64,000 nucleotides of DNA, taken from contig NZ_JANUGV010000001.1 in NCBI RefSeq assembly GCF_024753215.1, forward strand, positions 930,001 through 994,000. The letters run 5' to 3'. Below are positions 1-7,792 of the stretch, in pieces (position 1 is the first letter of the stretch; each line of letters begins with the position of its first letter). A program made the translations under genes and the position numbers. The stretch is from Massilia solisilvae (GTDB taxonomy: Bacteria > Pseudomonadota > Gammaproteobacteria > Burkholderiales > Burkholderiaceae_D). The notes beneath the pieces were generated by a model, which saw nothing but the letters and a program-made list of their open reading frames with translations, made no database searches and was not told where the DNA came from.

Positions 1-789
1 CTTGTATAGCTCGTTTTTCTCCAAAAATACTGTATTAAACTCAAATTTTCGAAACTGCATCCCTTTGGTAAATGCATTTTTATTGAGTTGGGAGATATTT
101 GGGGCGAGGAAATAACGCTGCTTCGCCTTCTCACTCAGCCTCATTATGGCTTTAATTAACGAGGGTGCTCGCTCCTTATCGAATTTTTTACTGGCTTTAT
201 AGAACTCGTCAATAATAAGAATGTCAAGCATCTCGATTTTATCCACATATCCAATTGCCCTCTCTTGAGGGAATATGAATATATTTCGTTCTGCCAACTG
301 GATATCTGCCGTAGTAATTATTTTATAATCTGAAGAGAATTTCTTGTTTAGCCTTCGACGAGTTTCGTCTGCTAGTGCAATAGTAGGGACGATAATTACT
401 ACGTTTGTCGGACGTTTGATGGCGATAAAAGAGTCAATGACAAAGCTCTTGCCGAAACTTGTTGGCGCACTGATAGCTAAATTCTCGCCGTTGAGAAGTG
501 ATCGAAGCAATGAACTTTGCTCCCTATGAAGAATGGCCGGCGAGTCAGCGCCGATGTCCACCTTGAAGCTCTCCGAAAGGTAGCGTTCTTGCCAACGCGC
601 GCTTTCGAGTTTCATATACGGATACAGACCAGTTTCCCTGATTAGATAATTAATCAGATTATCATATGGAATTCTCTCGTTTTCATATTGGGCCAGAATT
701 TTTATTAATTCATCCCTAGCTTGAGCCTCGTCGCCATTTTGAATGTGGCGATTGATGATGCTGCACTTTTCGAATATTTCGTTGTTCAT
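1..789 (-). CDS. hamB: HamB, Hachiman defence helicase (N-terminal 263 residues, runs off left edge)
   Basis: Superfamily-2 DNA helicase subunit of a Hachiman antiphage system. The reverse strand is open from ATG at 789 to position 1 with no stop. Visible motifs in order are Walker A 'SAPTSFGKSF' (residues 107-116, lysine 114), a motif Ia-like 'VPTIALADE' (134-142), motif II 'DEFY' (194-197) in place of DEAH, and 'FLAPN' (227-231) where motif III is expected. The start codon overlaps the hamA stop by one base (TAATG), so the two are probably translationally coupled. The C-terminal helicase lobe is outside the window. HamB is known to associate with HamA and to unwind or scan DNA. Identification rests on the helicase motifs together with the adjacent DUF1837 gene. 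Confidence 0.85.
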   Translation of the reverse strand, partial: MNNEIFEKCSIINRHIQNGDEAQARDELIKILAQYENERIPYDNLINYLIRETGLYPYMKLESARWQERYLSESFKVDIGADSPAILHREQSSLLRSLLNGENLAISAPTSFGKSFVIDSFIAIKRPTNVVIIVPTIALADETRRRLNKKFSSDYKIITTADIQLAERNIFIFPQERAIGYVDKIEMLDILIIDEFYKASKKFDKERAPSLIKAIMRLSEKAKQRYFLAPNISQLNKNAFTKGMQFRKFEFNTVFLEKNELYK

Positions 790-1709
790 TATTGATCTTT
801 ATAATGCTCGACATTGGCAACAAACTTATCGACAATCAATTTCTTGTTTGGGACGGGTAATAAAATTAAATGAAAGGTGATCTTGGGGTACTTTGTAATA
901 GTGTTTAATTTCGCTATTTGCTTTTTGAAATAAGAATTTGCCCGATCGAGGTGGTAAGCAATGATGCTTTGCCGATATTTTTCATCCAAAGTGTTGCTCG
1001 AATTCGTGATGCTACATTCATGAATCAATAGAATTGGAATGTTGATTTTGTTGGCAATGTTATCGATTGATTCCTGATCATCCAGCGCATTCGTAATGGA
1101 CTTCAATAACGTCTTATCGGAAATAAGTTGATCCAAATCTTTTATGTTTGTGATGATTGCGTTTTCTTTCTTTAGCTTCTTGGTTTCCAAAGCATTTTGG
1201 ACTGACGCGATCACTGTCCCTAAGCGCGCATCTTCGATACTGTTATAAAATTTAGCCTCTCCAAACCATAACGAAAAGTCGCCGTCAGTTATAACGATGT
1301 GAACACTATCCGCACCTTTAGCATTATCTTGAGTATTTTGCTTATAGAAAATTTTGGGAACGACCGGCAGCGCGTTATAGTGGTTTTTCATAACACCATA
1401 GAGAACAATCTCCGCTAACTCACTACCTTCACTTATGTCATCAATCTTGTCCGTAAGTCGGAGATTTCTTGCGGCAGCAACAAGGGTGCTATGCGAACGA
1501 TCTACTAAGCTGGCCCGCTCCCGTTCAGACAATGCAGTCTGAGCAATGTTGTCCCAGATGAAATTATGGAAATTAGTTGCTCGCCATGCGCCATCCTCGT
1601 ACCCATTAATCAGACTTAAGAGATGCTTTTTCTCTATCGGAGTTAACCCCTGCGTTGTATTGATATTGAGGAAAGTCTCATCTATTAATACTTCAAAACA
1701 GAGTGACAT
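789..1709 (-). CDS. hamA: HamA, Hachiman defence effector nuclease (DUF1837)
   Basis: A 306-residue protein that I recognise as the DUF1837/HamA subunit of Hachiman. The core 'GADSVHIVITDGDFSLWFGE' followed by AKFY (about residues 132-155) has the PD-(D/E)XK arrangement: D134, E151 and K153. HamA is reported to be the DNA-degrading effector that HamB holds in check. Serine, asparagine and lysine are frequent and codon choice is AT-rich, unlike the core genes to the right, which fits horizontal transfer. It is the first gene of the operon and overlaps hamB by one base. No strong Shine-Dalgarno precedes the ATG at 1709. An SOS-type promoter lies about 115 bases upstream. Confidence 0.85.
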   Translation of the reverse strand: MSLCFEVLIDETFLNINTTQGLTPIEKKHLLSLINGYEDGAWRATNFHNFIWDNIAQTALSERERASLVDRSHSTLVAAARNLRLTDKIDDISEGSELAEIVLYGVMKNHYNALPVVPKIFYKQNTQDNAKGADSVHIVITDGDFSLWFGEAKFYNSIEDARLGTVIASVQNALETKKLKKENAIITNIKDLDQLISDKTLLKSITNALDDQESIDNIANKINIPILLIHECSITNSSNTLDEKYRQSIIAYHLDRANSYFKKQIAKLNTITKYPKITFHLILLPVPNKKLIVDKFVANVEHYKDQ

Positions 1710-1824
1710 AATTTAGCTGCCGACTGGCGAAAGTAACGATCTTCCGACAGTACCACAGTGGTTGCCTAAAGAAACTCAAAGTTTGTAACCTGCAACTTTG
1801 CACTTCGTATAAATCCACGGACTG

Positions 1825-1859
1825 CTGTATAAATATACAGTATTTGGCTGTTTTTGCAA
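1825..1859 (-). promoter_or_regulatory. LexA box embedded in a promoter facing hamA
   Basis: CTGTATAAATATACAG at 1825-1840 matches the CTGT-N8-ACAG LexA (SOS) operator and is almost perfectly palindromic. On the reverse strand a -35-like TTGCAA (1854-1859) and a -10-like TATATT (1832-1837) are 16 bases apart, and the -10 lies inside the operator. This is the classical layout of LexA-repressed promoters. Transcription would start near 1825 and give a leader of about 115 bases before hamA. The leader region also holds an inverted repeat with 7-base arms (CAAAGTT 1777-1783, AACTTTG 1794-1800). LexA control of hamAB is inferred from position only. Confidence 0.6.
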
Positions 1860-1911
1860 GGTGTCTGCAAGTGGCAGGCCTTGGTGCCCATAGGCTTGTC
1901 GGATCATCGTT

Positions 1912-1956
1912 CTGTTAATCCGCAGGTCCCTGGTTCGAGTCCAGGTCGGGGAGCCA
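1912..1956 (+). other. 3' fragment of tRNA-Asn(GTT): probable attachment-site remnant
   Basis: The sequence reads as the 3' part of a tRNA-Asn: anticodon loop with GTT (1914-1916), T arm CCTGG-TTCGAGT-CCAGG (1929-1945), acceptor 3' strand TCGGGGA (1946-1952), discriminator G and encoded CCA (1954-1956). The bases where the 5' half should be (from about 1881) do not pair with the acceptor strand and show no D arm, so no functional tRNA can form here. The fragment starts at the anticodon loop, a standard crossover position for integrases that use tRNA genes. It is best read as the att junction opposite the reconstituted tRNA. Confidence 0.85.
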
Positions 1957-1963
1957 GAATGCC

Positions 1964-1997
1964 AAAGGCCGCGTGCGAACGCGGCCTTTTTTGTTTT
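1964..1997 (+). terminator. Rho-independent terminator of the original tRNA-Asn
   Basis: AAAGGCCGCG (1964-1973) pairs with CGCGGCCTTT (1980-1989) around a 6-base loop and runs into a T-rich tract to 1997. It lies 7 bases after the tRNA fragment and works in its direction, so it is probably the native tRNA terminator left behind by the integration. Confidence 0.8.
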
Positions 1998-2008
1998 TCG
2001 GGCGCGGT

Positions 2009-3118
2009 TCAGGCGGTCCTGCGGCGCATGCGCCGGCGGCCCCAGGCCAACAGACCCATGCCGGCTGCCAGCATGGGGGCCGGCGACGGCTCGGGCACGG
2101 CGGACACCAGGTCCAGCCGCACCCGCGCGCAATCCTCAGGGTTGGGCCCGTTGCAGGCCGTGCCCAGGATCTGTCCCTTGTCGTTGATGTCCATTGCCGA
2201 CTCCAGCCGCCAGCCGGCCGGCAGGGCGGTAAGCGTGTTCAGGTCCACCAGCTTGTCGCCTTTCCAGATGAATGCCGTCAGCAGCCCTTCGGCATTGAGC
2301 GAGTCGCCCACGACCAGCCCCAGGTTGTTGATCGCGCGGGCTTCGCCGAAGTCCCCGCCGAGCGTCCCCAGGTCCATCATCTTGCCGTCCCGGAACAGAA
2401 AAGGGTGGACAGAAGCGGACAGCTCCTCGGGCTGGATAAAGGAATAGCCCACCGCCCAGCCGCAATCGTTGATGTCGAACCCGAAGCTGCGTTGCCCGGT
2501 GCCCAGGGTGCCCAGGTCTTGCAAGCTGCCGTCGTGGTAGATGATGGCGTGGGTGAATGGATCGTTGACCGAGCCCTGGCCGGTGCTGGCCCAGCCAACC
2601 ACCGCATCGTTGTTGTTCAGGTTGATGGCAAAGCTGAAGTCGCCGCCGAGCGTGGGCACGAGTTCCGATTGCCCATTGCGGTAGAGGAAGCCGCGCACCG
2701 CCTCGTCCGCGAACGGATCGGCAATGCCGGCCACCGAGCCGCGGTTGTTGATGGCATAGCCGTCCGATGTGTAGTAGAGCGAGGGCAGGGTGGCGTGGAT
2801 GTCGATGAAGTTGCCGCCGATGAGGGCAAACGCGGTGCCGTTGCGGCGCTCGACGCCGCTGATATCCATGTGGTCGTTGATGCCGCGGCCCAGGCTGGGC
2901 GGCAGGTTGAGGGTGAGGATGCCGCTGCCGTCCCAGATGGCGGCGTGGTCCTGGTAGGTGCCGACCACGCGCCCGGCGTTGTTCATGGCGTCGAACGGTC
3001 CCGGCTCGAACCCTGGCGGAACGAACGTGACGGTGTATTGCGGGTCGGCCCAGGCCGCCAGCGGGCAGGCCGCCAGCAGCGCAAGCGCTGCCGCAAAAAA
3101 ACATTCTCGAGAGATCAT
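2009..3118 (-). CDS. Exported HAF-repeat protein with PEP-CTERM sorting signal
   Basis: 369 residues. An N-terminal signal peptide (about residues 1-24, ending LAAWA) is followed by repeated units of the HAF type: 'AINNRGSVAGIA', 'NLNNNDAVVGWA', 'DINDCGWAVGYS', 'AINNLGLVVGDS' and 'DINDKGQILGTA'. Several contain 'DLGTLGG'. The C-terminus 'VPEPSPAPMLAAGMGLLAW' followed by an arginine cluster is a PEP-CTERM signal: VPEP motif, hydrophobic helix, basic tail. Exosortase (EpsH/XrtA type) processing and delivery to the surface or extracellular matrix are known for this tail. The function of the repeat domain is unknown. No exosortase gene is in the window. It is the first core gene beyond the island junction and appears to be monocistronic. 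Confidence 0.85.
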   Translation of the reverse strand: MISRECFFAAALALLAACPLAAWADPQYTVTFVPPGFEPGPFDAMNNAGRVVGTYQDHAAIWDGSGILTLNLPPSLGRGINDHMDISGVERRNGTAFALIGGNFIDIHATLPSLYYTSDGYAINNRGSVAGIADPFADEAVRGFLYRNGQSELVPTLGGDFSFAINLNNNDAVVGWASTGQGSVNDPFTHAIIYHDGSLQDLGTLGTGQRSFGFDINDCGWAVGYSFIQPEELSASVHPFLFRDGKMMDLGTLGGDFGEARAINNLGLVVGDSLNAEGLLTAFIWKGDKLVDLNTLTALPAGWRLESAMDINDKGQILGTACNGPNPEDCARVRLDLVSAVPEPSPAPMLAAGMGLLAWGRRRMRRRTA

Positions 3119-3318
3119 GGTGGGCTCCAGTGTGCGATGCGCGACTCAACCCAGTGTGCATAAGCTCGCATCAGCGGACTCTGCGAAAACTCAGCAGTGC
3201 GCACGGTGGCGCCCCGCGCACGATTGGTCCGCCAAAAGATGCAGGCGACAAAAGTTGTTGTAAAATCTTCGCTTTACATTTTGCAACAATTTACGTTGTC
3301 CGGATTCGCCAGTCACAC

Positions 3319-4953
3319 ATGATTGAAGACGATGCCAGCCACTGCTCGGTCCTGCTGATCGACGACGAGCCGTTCGCGCAAGACATCATTGCCCACGGGC
3401 TGGAAAACTGTCTCCAGCACACGCTGCGCTTTGACACCAACCCTGAGCGCGCGGTCGAGCTGGCCCGGGAAGTCGACGCCACCGTGGTGCTGGTGGACCT
3501 GCGCATGCCGGACATCGACGGCTTTGCGGTCACGCGCCGCCTGCGCCTGGACCCCGCGACCGAGCACATTCCGGTGATCCTGCTGTCTTCCGAGGACGAT
3601 CCGGACATCAAGGCGCGCGCGTTCGCGGCCGGGGCCAACGATTACCTGGTCAAGTGGCCCGACCCGCGCGAGCTGGTGGCGCGGGTGCGCTACCACAGCG
3701 GCGCCTGCGTGGCGCGGCGCCAGCGCGACGCCGCCTTCGTGTCGCTGCGCCACAGCCAGGAGCAGCTTGCGGCCAGCCAGTGGGCGCTGCACCAGGCGCA
3801 GAAGATGGAGGCGATCGGCCAGCTCACCGGCGGCGTCGCGCACGACTTCAACAACGTCCTGCAAATCATCGGCGGCAACCTGCAGCTGCTTAAGCTAATG
3901 GGCGGGATCAACGAGGCCGGAAGGGCACGGGTGGACATGGCGCTGGCCGGGGTCGAGCGCGGCGCCAAGCTGTCCTCGCACCTGCTGGCGTTCGCGCGGC
4001 GCCAGCCGCTGCAGGCGGTGGTGCTCAACCCGGGCCATCTGCTGCGCGAGATGGACGAGATGATGCGCCGGGTGCTGGGCCCGCGCGCGCGCGTGACCAC
4101 CGAGATCGCGCCCGGCCTGTGGAGCACCACGGCCGACCCCAACCAGCTCAACAACGTGCTGCTGAACCTGGCCATCAACGCGCGCGACGCGATGGCGGGC
4201 GAAGGCACCCTCACGATTCGCGCGGCCAATCTCGGCGCCGGCAGCGCGCGCCCGGCCGGCGTGGCTCCCGGCGAGTACGTGATGATCGAAGTGGCCGACA
4301 CCGGCCGCGGCATGCCGCCCGAGGTGCTCGAGCGCGCGTTCGAACCGTTCTTCACCACCAAGCCGACCGGGCAGGGCACCGGCCTGGGCCTGTCGATGGC
4401 CTACGGATTCGTCAAGCAGTCCGGCGGCGAGATCGTGCTGGAGAGCGAGCCGGGGCGCGGCACCAGCGTGCGCATCTACCTGCCGCGCAGCGACGCCGAG
4501 CCGGCGCAGGCCGAGGCGCCGGCCAGCGCGCCGCTGCTGGGCGGGCTGGAGACGATTCTGGTGGTGGAGGACGAAGAGGACGTGCGCTCCTCGACTTGCG
4601 CTTTGCTGTCGGCGCTCGGCTACTACGTGCTCGAAGCGCACGACGCCGGCGCCGCGGTCGACATCGTGGAAAGCGGGCGCCACATCGATCTGGTGTTTTC
4701 GGACGTGATCATGCCCGGGCCGGTGAGCGCGCTGGAGCTGGCCGCGATCGTGCGCGAGCGGCTGCCGCACGCGCAGTTCCTGTACACGTCGGGCTATGCC
4801 GAAGGCGTGCTGTCACACGAGGGCAAGGTGGACGCCTCGGTCAACCTGCTGCAGAAGCCCTATCACCCGGACGCGCTCTCCGCGCGCATTCGCCACCTGC
4901 TGCGGCGCTCCAACACACAGCAGGCCGCGCCCGCTCACTTGGGCTTGACGTAA
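3319..4953 (+). CDS. Hybrid histidine kinase, receiver-HisKA-HATPase-receiver
   Basis: 544 residues counted from ATG 3319. The open frame extends upstream to 3130, but that part is not protein-like, and 'MIEDDASHCSVLLIDDE' is a natural receiver start. Domains: receiver 1 (about 8-125, phosphoacceptor D60 in 'VDLRMPD'), HisKA (H175 in 'GGVAHDFNNVLQ'), HATPase with N box 'LLNLAINARDAM', G1 'DTGRGMP' and G2 'GQGTGLGLS', and receiver 2 (about 412-535, D462 in 'FSDVIMPG'). There is no membrane segment, so it is cytoplasmic, and no sensory domain, so its input may be phosphotransfer to the first receiver. It converges on the phytochrome response regulator and overlaps it by 19 bases, which puts it in the light-signalling neighbourhood. 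Confidence 0.85.
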   Translation: MIEDDASHCSVLLIDDEPFAQDIIAHGLENCLQHTLRFDTNPERAVELAREVDATVVLVDLRMPDIDGFAVTRRLRLDPATEHIPVILLSSEDDPDIKARAFAAGANDYLVKWPDPRELVARVRYHSGACVARRQRDAAFVSLRHSQEQLAASQWALHQAQKMEAIGQLTGGVAHDFNNVLQIIGGNLQLLKLMGGINEAGRARVDMALAGVERGAKLSSHLLAFARRQPLQAVVLNPGHLLREMDEMMRRVLGPRARVTTEIAPGLWSTTADPNQLNNVLLNLAINARDAMAGEGTLTIRAANLGAGSARPAGVAPGEYVMIEVADTGRGMPPEVLERAFEPFFTTKPTGQGTGLGLSMAYGFVKQSGGEIVLESEPGRGTSVRIYLPRSDAEPAQAEAPASAPLLGGLETILVVEDEEDVRSSTCALLSALGYYVLEAHDAGAAVDIVESGRHIDLVFSDVIMPGPVSALELAAIVRERLPHAQFLYTSGYAEGVLSHEGKVDASVNLLQKPYHPDALSARIRHLLRRSNTQQAAPAHLGLT

Positions 4954-5390
4954 CGGCGCGAGCCTGGCGGCGGCTCGTTCAGCACGGCCCAGAAGATGCC
5001 CAGGTCGGCGATCGCGCGCACGAATTCGGTGAAATCCACCGGCTTGACCACGTAGGCGTTCACGCCCAGCTCGTAACTGCGCAGCAGGTCCTGTTCCTCC
5101 TTGGACGAGGTGAGCATCACCACCGGCTGGCTCTTGAGGGAGGCGCTGCTGCGGATCTCCTTGAGCACTTCCAGCCCGTCCACCTTGGGCAGCTTCAGGT
5201 CCAGCAGCACCACGGCCGGATTGCCGACCGGCCGGCCGGCGTACTCGCCGCGCCGCATCAGGTAGTCGAGCGCTTCGGCGCCGTCGCGCGCGATCACCAC
5301 TTCGTTGGCAAGCTGGCTTCTGGACAGCGCGATGAGCGTCAGCTCCAGGTCGTGCGGATTGTCCTCCACCAGCAGGATGGGCTTGAGCAT
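4935..5390 (-). CDS. Single-domain response regulator of the phytochrome (Rcp1-like)
   Basis: 151 residues made of one receiver domain and no output domain: 'ILLVEDNPHDLELTLIAL' at the start, phosphoacceptor in 'VVLLDLKLPKVDG', conserved threonine/serine in 'VMLTSS' and lysine in 'YVVKPVDF'. The short C-terminal extension and overall pattern resemble cyanobacterial Rcp1 and other stand-alone regulators paired with phytochromes. It starts 9 bases after the bacteriophytochrome stop codon on the same strand, so it is almost certainly co-transcribed and is the likely phosphate acceptor. The output must come from protein-protein interaction or onward phosphotransfer, perhaps to the neighbouring hybrid kinases (inference). 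Confidence 0.88.
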   Translation of the reverse strand: MLKPILLVEDNPHDLELTLIALSRSQLANEVVIARDGAEALDYLMRRGEYAGRPVGNPAVVLLDLKLPKVDGLEVLKEIRSSASLKSQPVVMLTSSKEEQDLLRSYELGVNAYVVKPVDFTEFVRAIADLGIFWAVLNEPPPGSRRYVKPK

Positions 5391-5399
5391 ATGTGCCTT

Positions 5400-7640
5400 T
5401 TACTGAATATCTGGTTGTCGTGGAATGGCGAACGAGAAGGTCGCGCCTTCGCCCTGCACCGACGTTGCCCACACCCGGCCGTGGTGGCGCTCGACGATGC
5501 GGCGCACGTTGGCAAGGCCAATGCCGGTGCCCTGGAAGTCTTCCATGCGGTGCAGGCGCTGGAACACGCCAAACAGCTTGTGAACGTATTCCATGTTAAA
5601 GCCCGCGCCGTTGTCGGCCACGTGGAAAATGCTTTCCTGGTCGGTCTGCTCGGCGTAGATGCGGATCACGGCCGGGTCGCGCCCGGCGGTGAATTTGACC
5701 GCGTTCGACAGCAGGTTGAACATCGCCAGGTGCAAAAAGGTCGGGTCCGCGCAGATTTCGGGCAGCGGTCCGATCTCCCACGCGATGTTGCGGCCGTGCG
5801 CCTCCAGGCCCAGCTTGTCGATGCAGGCGTCCACCATGTCGGTCATGTCGATCGTGACCGGACGCAGCGCCGCGCGACCCATCTGCGAGAAGCTGAGCAG
5901 GTCGTCCACCAGCTTGCCCGCCAGGCGCGCGGACTCCTTGATGTTGCGAAGGAAGCGCTCGCGCTTGCCGGAGTCCTCGCTGCCGGCCGATTCGAGCAGC
6001 AGGTCGGAAAAGCCGACGATGTGGCGCAGCGGCGCGCGCAGGTCGTGCGACACCGAATACGAGAATGCTTCCAGCTCCTTGTTGGCGCGGCCAAGCTCCT
6101 CGGCCAGCTCGGCCATCTGCTCGGCGCGCTCGAGCGCAATGCCCAGCAGGGCGGTGCGAAACTCGATGGTCAGCTCGATCTCGCCGCTGTGCCAAGGCAG
6201 GCTGGTGCCGCGGATGGTCTCGCGCCAGGCCGCAAAGCTGGTGCGCGGCGACAGCTGCACCGGGTCGCCGGGGCCGGCCGGCTTGTGGCGCGGGTCGCCG
6301 GCCCATTCGACCGTGTGGATGACCTCGGGGCGGAACCACAGCAGGTAGTGCTTGTGGATGCGCGAGATCGGCATCGCCAGCAGGCCGCTGGCCACCGCCA
6401 TCATCTCGCGGGCCGGCGGGTAGATCGAGGGCAGGCGGTCGCTGTGGAACACCTCGACGTGGCCGCGCATGCCCAGCCACGCCACCAGGTCCTGGATCTG
6501 CGCATGCGAGGGCGCTGCGCCGTAGGTCAGCACGCGGTCGTCGGCGACGATCGCCACCCCGCCGGCGCGCGCAAAGCGCAGCAGCTCGGGGAACACGCTG
6601 CTCATGTTGTCGACGAAGTCGGCACCCTTGGTCAGGCCGCCCAGCATCGATACCATGATACGGCGCACCTCGAGCCGGAACTGCAGTTCGCTTGCGTCTT
6701 CGCGCGTCTCGATGCACAGCGCCAGGATCTGGCCCAGCTGCTCGCAGGCGGTGCGCTTTTCGAACGGCACTGCGCGCGGCTCGGCGTTGTGGCATGAGAT
6801 CAGGCCCCACAGCTTGCCGCGCACCACCAGCGACACCGACATCGACGCCAGCGTGCCCATGTTGCGCATGTACTGCAGGTGCACCGGCGAGACGCTGCGC
6901 AGCGCCGCGAACGACAGGTCGTTCATGTTGCCGGTGGCCGGATTCATGGCCGGCACCAGCGGCGAAGGAGTGTAGTTAGCGTCCTGAATCAGGCGGATGC
7001 GCGAGAGCGTGTACAGCGCGCGCGCCTGGGCCGGGATGTCGGACTCGGGAAAGCGCTGGCCCAGGTAGGACTGGTATGAGGGGTCGCGCGATTCGGCCAT
7101 CACGTGCCCGTGGCCGTCGCCGTCGAACTGGTACGCGATCACGCGGCCAAAGCCGGTCACCTCGCGGATGTGCCGGGTGGCCAGATGGGCCAGCGACTGC
7201 ACGCTCGCTGCCTCGTTCACCTTCAGCAGGAAGTCGCCGATCAGCGGGTACAGCTGGCGAAAGTCGGCCGGCTCGGCGCGCCCGGTCGGCTCGAACTCGG
7301 CGATGAGCACGCCGTCCCACTCGTGGGCCAGCACGTCGAAGTGGCGGCCGTTGGCCAGCGTCGTGGTGCCCAGGTAGAACGGCCGCGCGGACAGGGGGGC
7401 GGACAGGGCCGGCGCCAGGCGCGCATGGGCGTGCTCGCCGATCACCTGCGCCAGCGGCTGCCCGACCGCCGCCTCGGCCGCCACCCCGGCCCACTGCGCC
7501 AGGCTGGCGCTGGCCTGCAGCACCTCCAGCCCGTGCGACAGCGTCAGCAAGAAGCCGTGCGGCTGGATACTGCCCGGGGTGCGGATCGCTTCCTTGTCAC
7601 AGGCGGACAAGTCGAGAACGGGAGGGGAAGCCTGGGTCAT
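5400..7640 (-). CDS. bphP: Bacteriophytochrome histidine kinase
   Basis: 746-residue red/far-red photoreceptor kinase. The N-terminal PAS domain carries the biliverdin-binding cysteine, C14, in 'LSACDKEAIRTPGSIQPHG'. The GAF domain has the conserved 'FPESDIPAQAR' motif, and the PHY domain has the tongue motif 'SPRTSF'. The kinase half has H532 in 'YSVSHDLRAPLRH' and an HATPase ending 'FQGTGIGLANVRRI'. There is no signal peptide or membrane helix. It forms an operon with the downstream response regulator. The chromophore is made by heme oxygenase (bphO), often encoded next door, but no such gene is in this window. Confidence 0.93.
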   Translation of the reverse strand: MTQASPPVLDLSACDKEAIRTPGSIQPHGFLLTLSHGLEVLQASASLAQWAGVAAEAAVGQPLAQVIGEHAHARLAPALSAPLSARPFYLGTTTLANGRHFDVLAHEWDGVLIAEFEPTGRAEPADFRQLYPLIGDFLLKVNEAASVQSLAHLATRHIREVTGFGRVIAYQFDGDGHGHVMAESRDPSYQSYLGQRFPESDIPAQARALYTLSRIRLIQDANYTPSPLVPAMNPATGNMNDLSFAALRSVSPVHLQYMRNMGTLASMSVSLVVRGKLWGLISCHNAEPRAVPFEKRTACEQLGQILALCIETREDASELQFRLEVRRIMVSMLGGLTKGADFVDNMSSVFPELLRFARAGGVAIVADDRVLTYGAAPSHAQIQDLVAWLGMRGHVEVFHSDRLPSIYPPAREMMAVASGLLAMPISRIHKHYLLWFRPEVIHTVEWAGDPRHKPAGPGDPVQLSPRTSFAAWRETIRGTSLPWHSGEIELTIEFRTALLGIALERAEQMAELAEELGRANKELEAFSYSVSHDLRAPLRHIVGFSDLLLESAGSEDSGKRERFLRNIKESARLAGKLVDDLLSFSQMGRAALRPVTIDMTDMVDACIDKLGLEAHGRNIAWEIGPLPEICADPTFLHLAMFNLLSNAVKFTAGRDPAVIRIYAEQTDQESIFHVADNGAGFNMEYVHKLFGVFQRLHRMEDFQGTGIGLANVRRIVERHHGRVWATSVQGEGATFSFAIPRQPDIQ

Positions 7641-7792
7641 GAGGGGACGTGTTGCTGCTACTGAAACAAGTCACACATTTTACATGCAAAGCATGAGAAA
7701 ACGCCCAGCTTCACTCTGTAGTTTGCGAGAAAAGTGTGGCAATTCGCAACATTTGCAAGGAAATCACGCATGAGTTGTGGGACAATTGCAAA
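7641..7792. promoter_or_regulatory. Divergent control region between bphP and a PAS hybrid kinase
   Basis: The 152-base region separates bphP (leftward) from the hybrid kinase at 7793 (rightward), so both promoters must be here or close by. It contains several TTGCAA/TGCAAA-type elements (ATTTGCAAGG near 7751-7760, CAATTGCAAAA near 7783-7793). Similar TTGCAA elements precede the kinases at 3319 (near 3286-3291) and 10262 (10213-10218). No clear -10/-35 pair can be assigned with confidence. Confidence 0.3.

Larger units (their letters stand above)
1..1956. mobile_element. Right-hand end of a tRNA-Asn-integrated genomic island (left end outside window)
   Basis: This segment is visibly AT-richer than the rest of the window and carries an antiphage operon. 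It ends exactly at a 3' fragment of a tRNA-Asn gene (1912-1956) that is followed by a strong terminator. Tyrosine integrases commonly insert into tRNA 3' halves, rebuild the tRNA at one junction and leave a 3' fragment at the other. Here the fragment and its terminator are native, so the island lies to the left, and the intact tRNA and probably the integrase are beyond position 1. No integrase, transposase or plasmid gene is visible in this part. The left limit is simply the window edge. Confidence 0.7.

Noticed and set aside
344..529. A 61-codon rightward frame.
   Set aside because: It is antisense to hamB, which has clear helicase motifs.
1881..1956. A complete tRNA-Asn gene ending at 1956.
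   Set aside because: The 5' half does not pair with the acceptor strand and no D arm is present; only the 3' 45 bases are tRNA.
1776..2132. A 118-codon leftward reading frame across the tRNA fragment.
   Set aside because: It contains the 'SPTWTRTRDLRINR' string that always results from translating a tRNA 3' end antisense, so it is an artefact.
1973..3163. Long rightward frames over the PEP-CTERM gene.
   Set aside because: They are shadows caused by high GC; the leftward product has a signal peptide, HAF repeats and a PEP-CTERM tail.
4119..6797. An 892-codon rightward frame.
   Set aside because: It is out of frame with the hybrid kinase and antisense to bphP, with Arg/Gly-rich nonsense composition.
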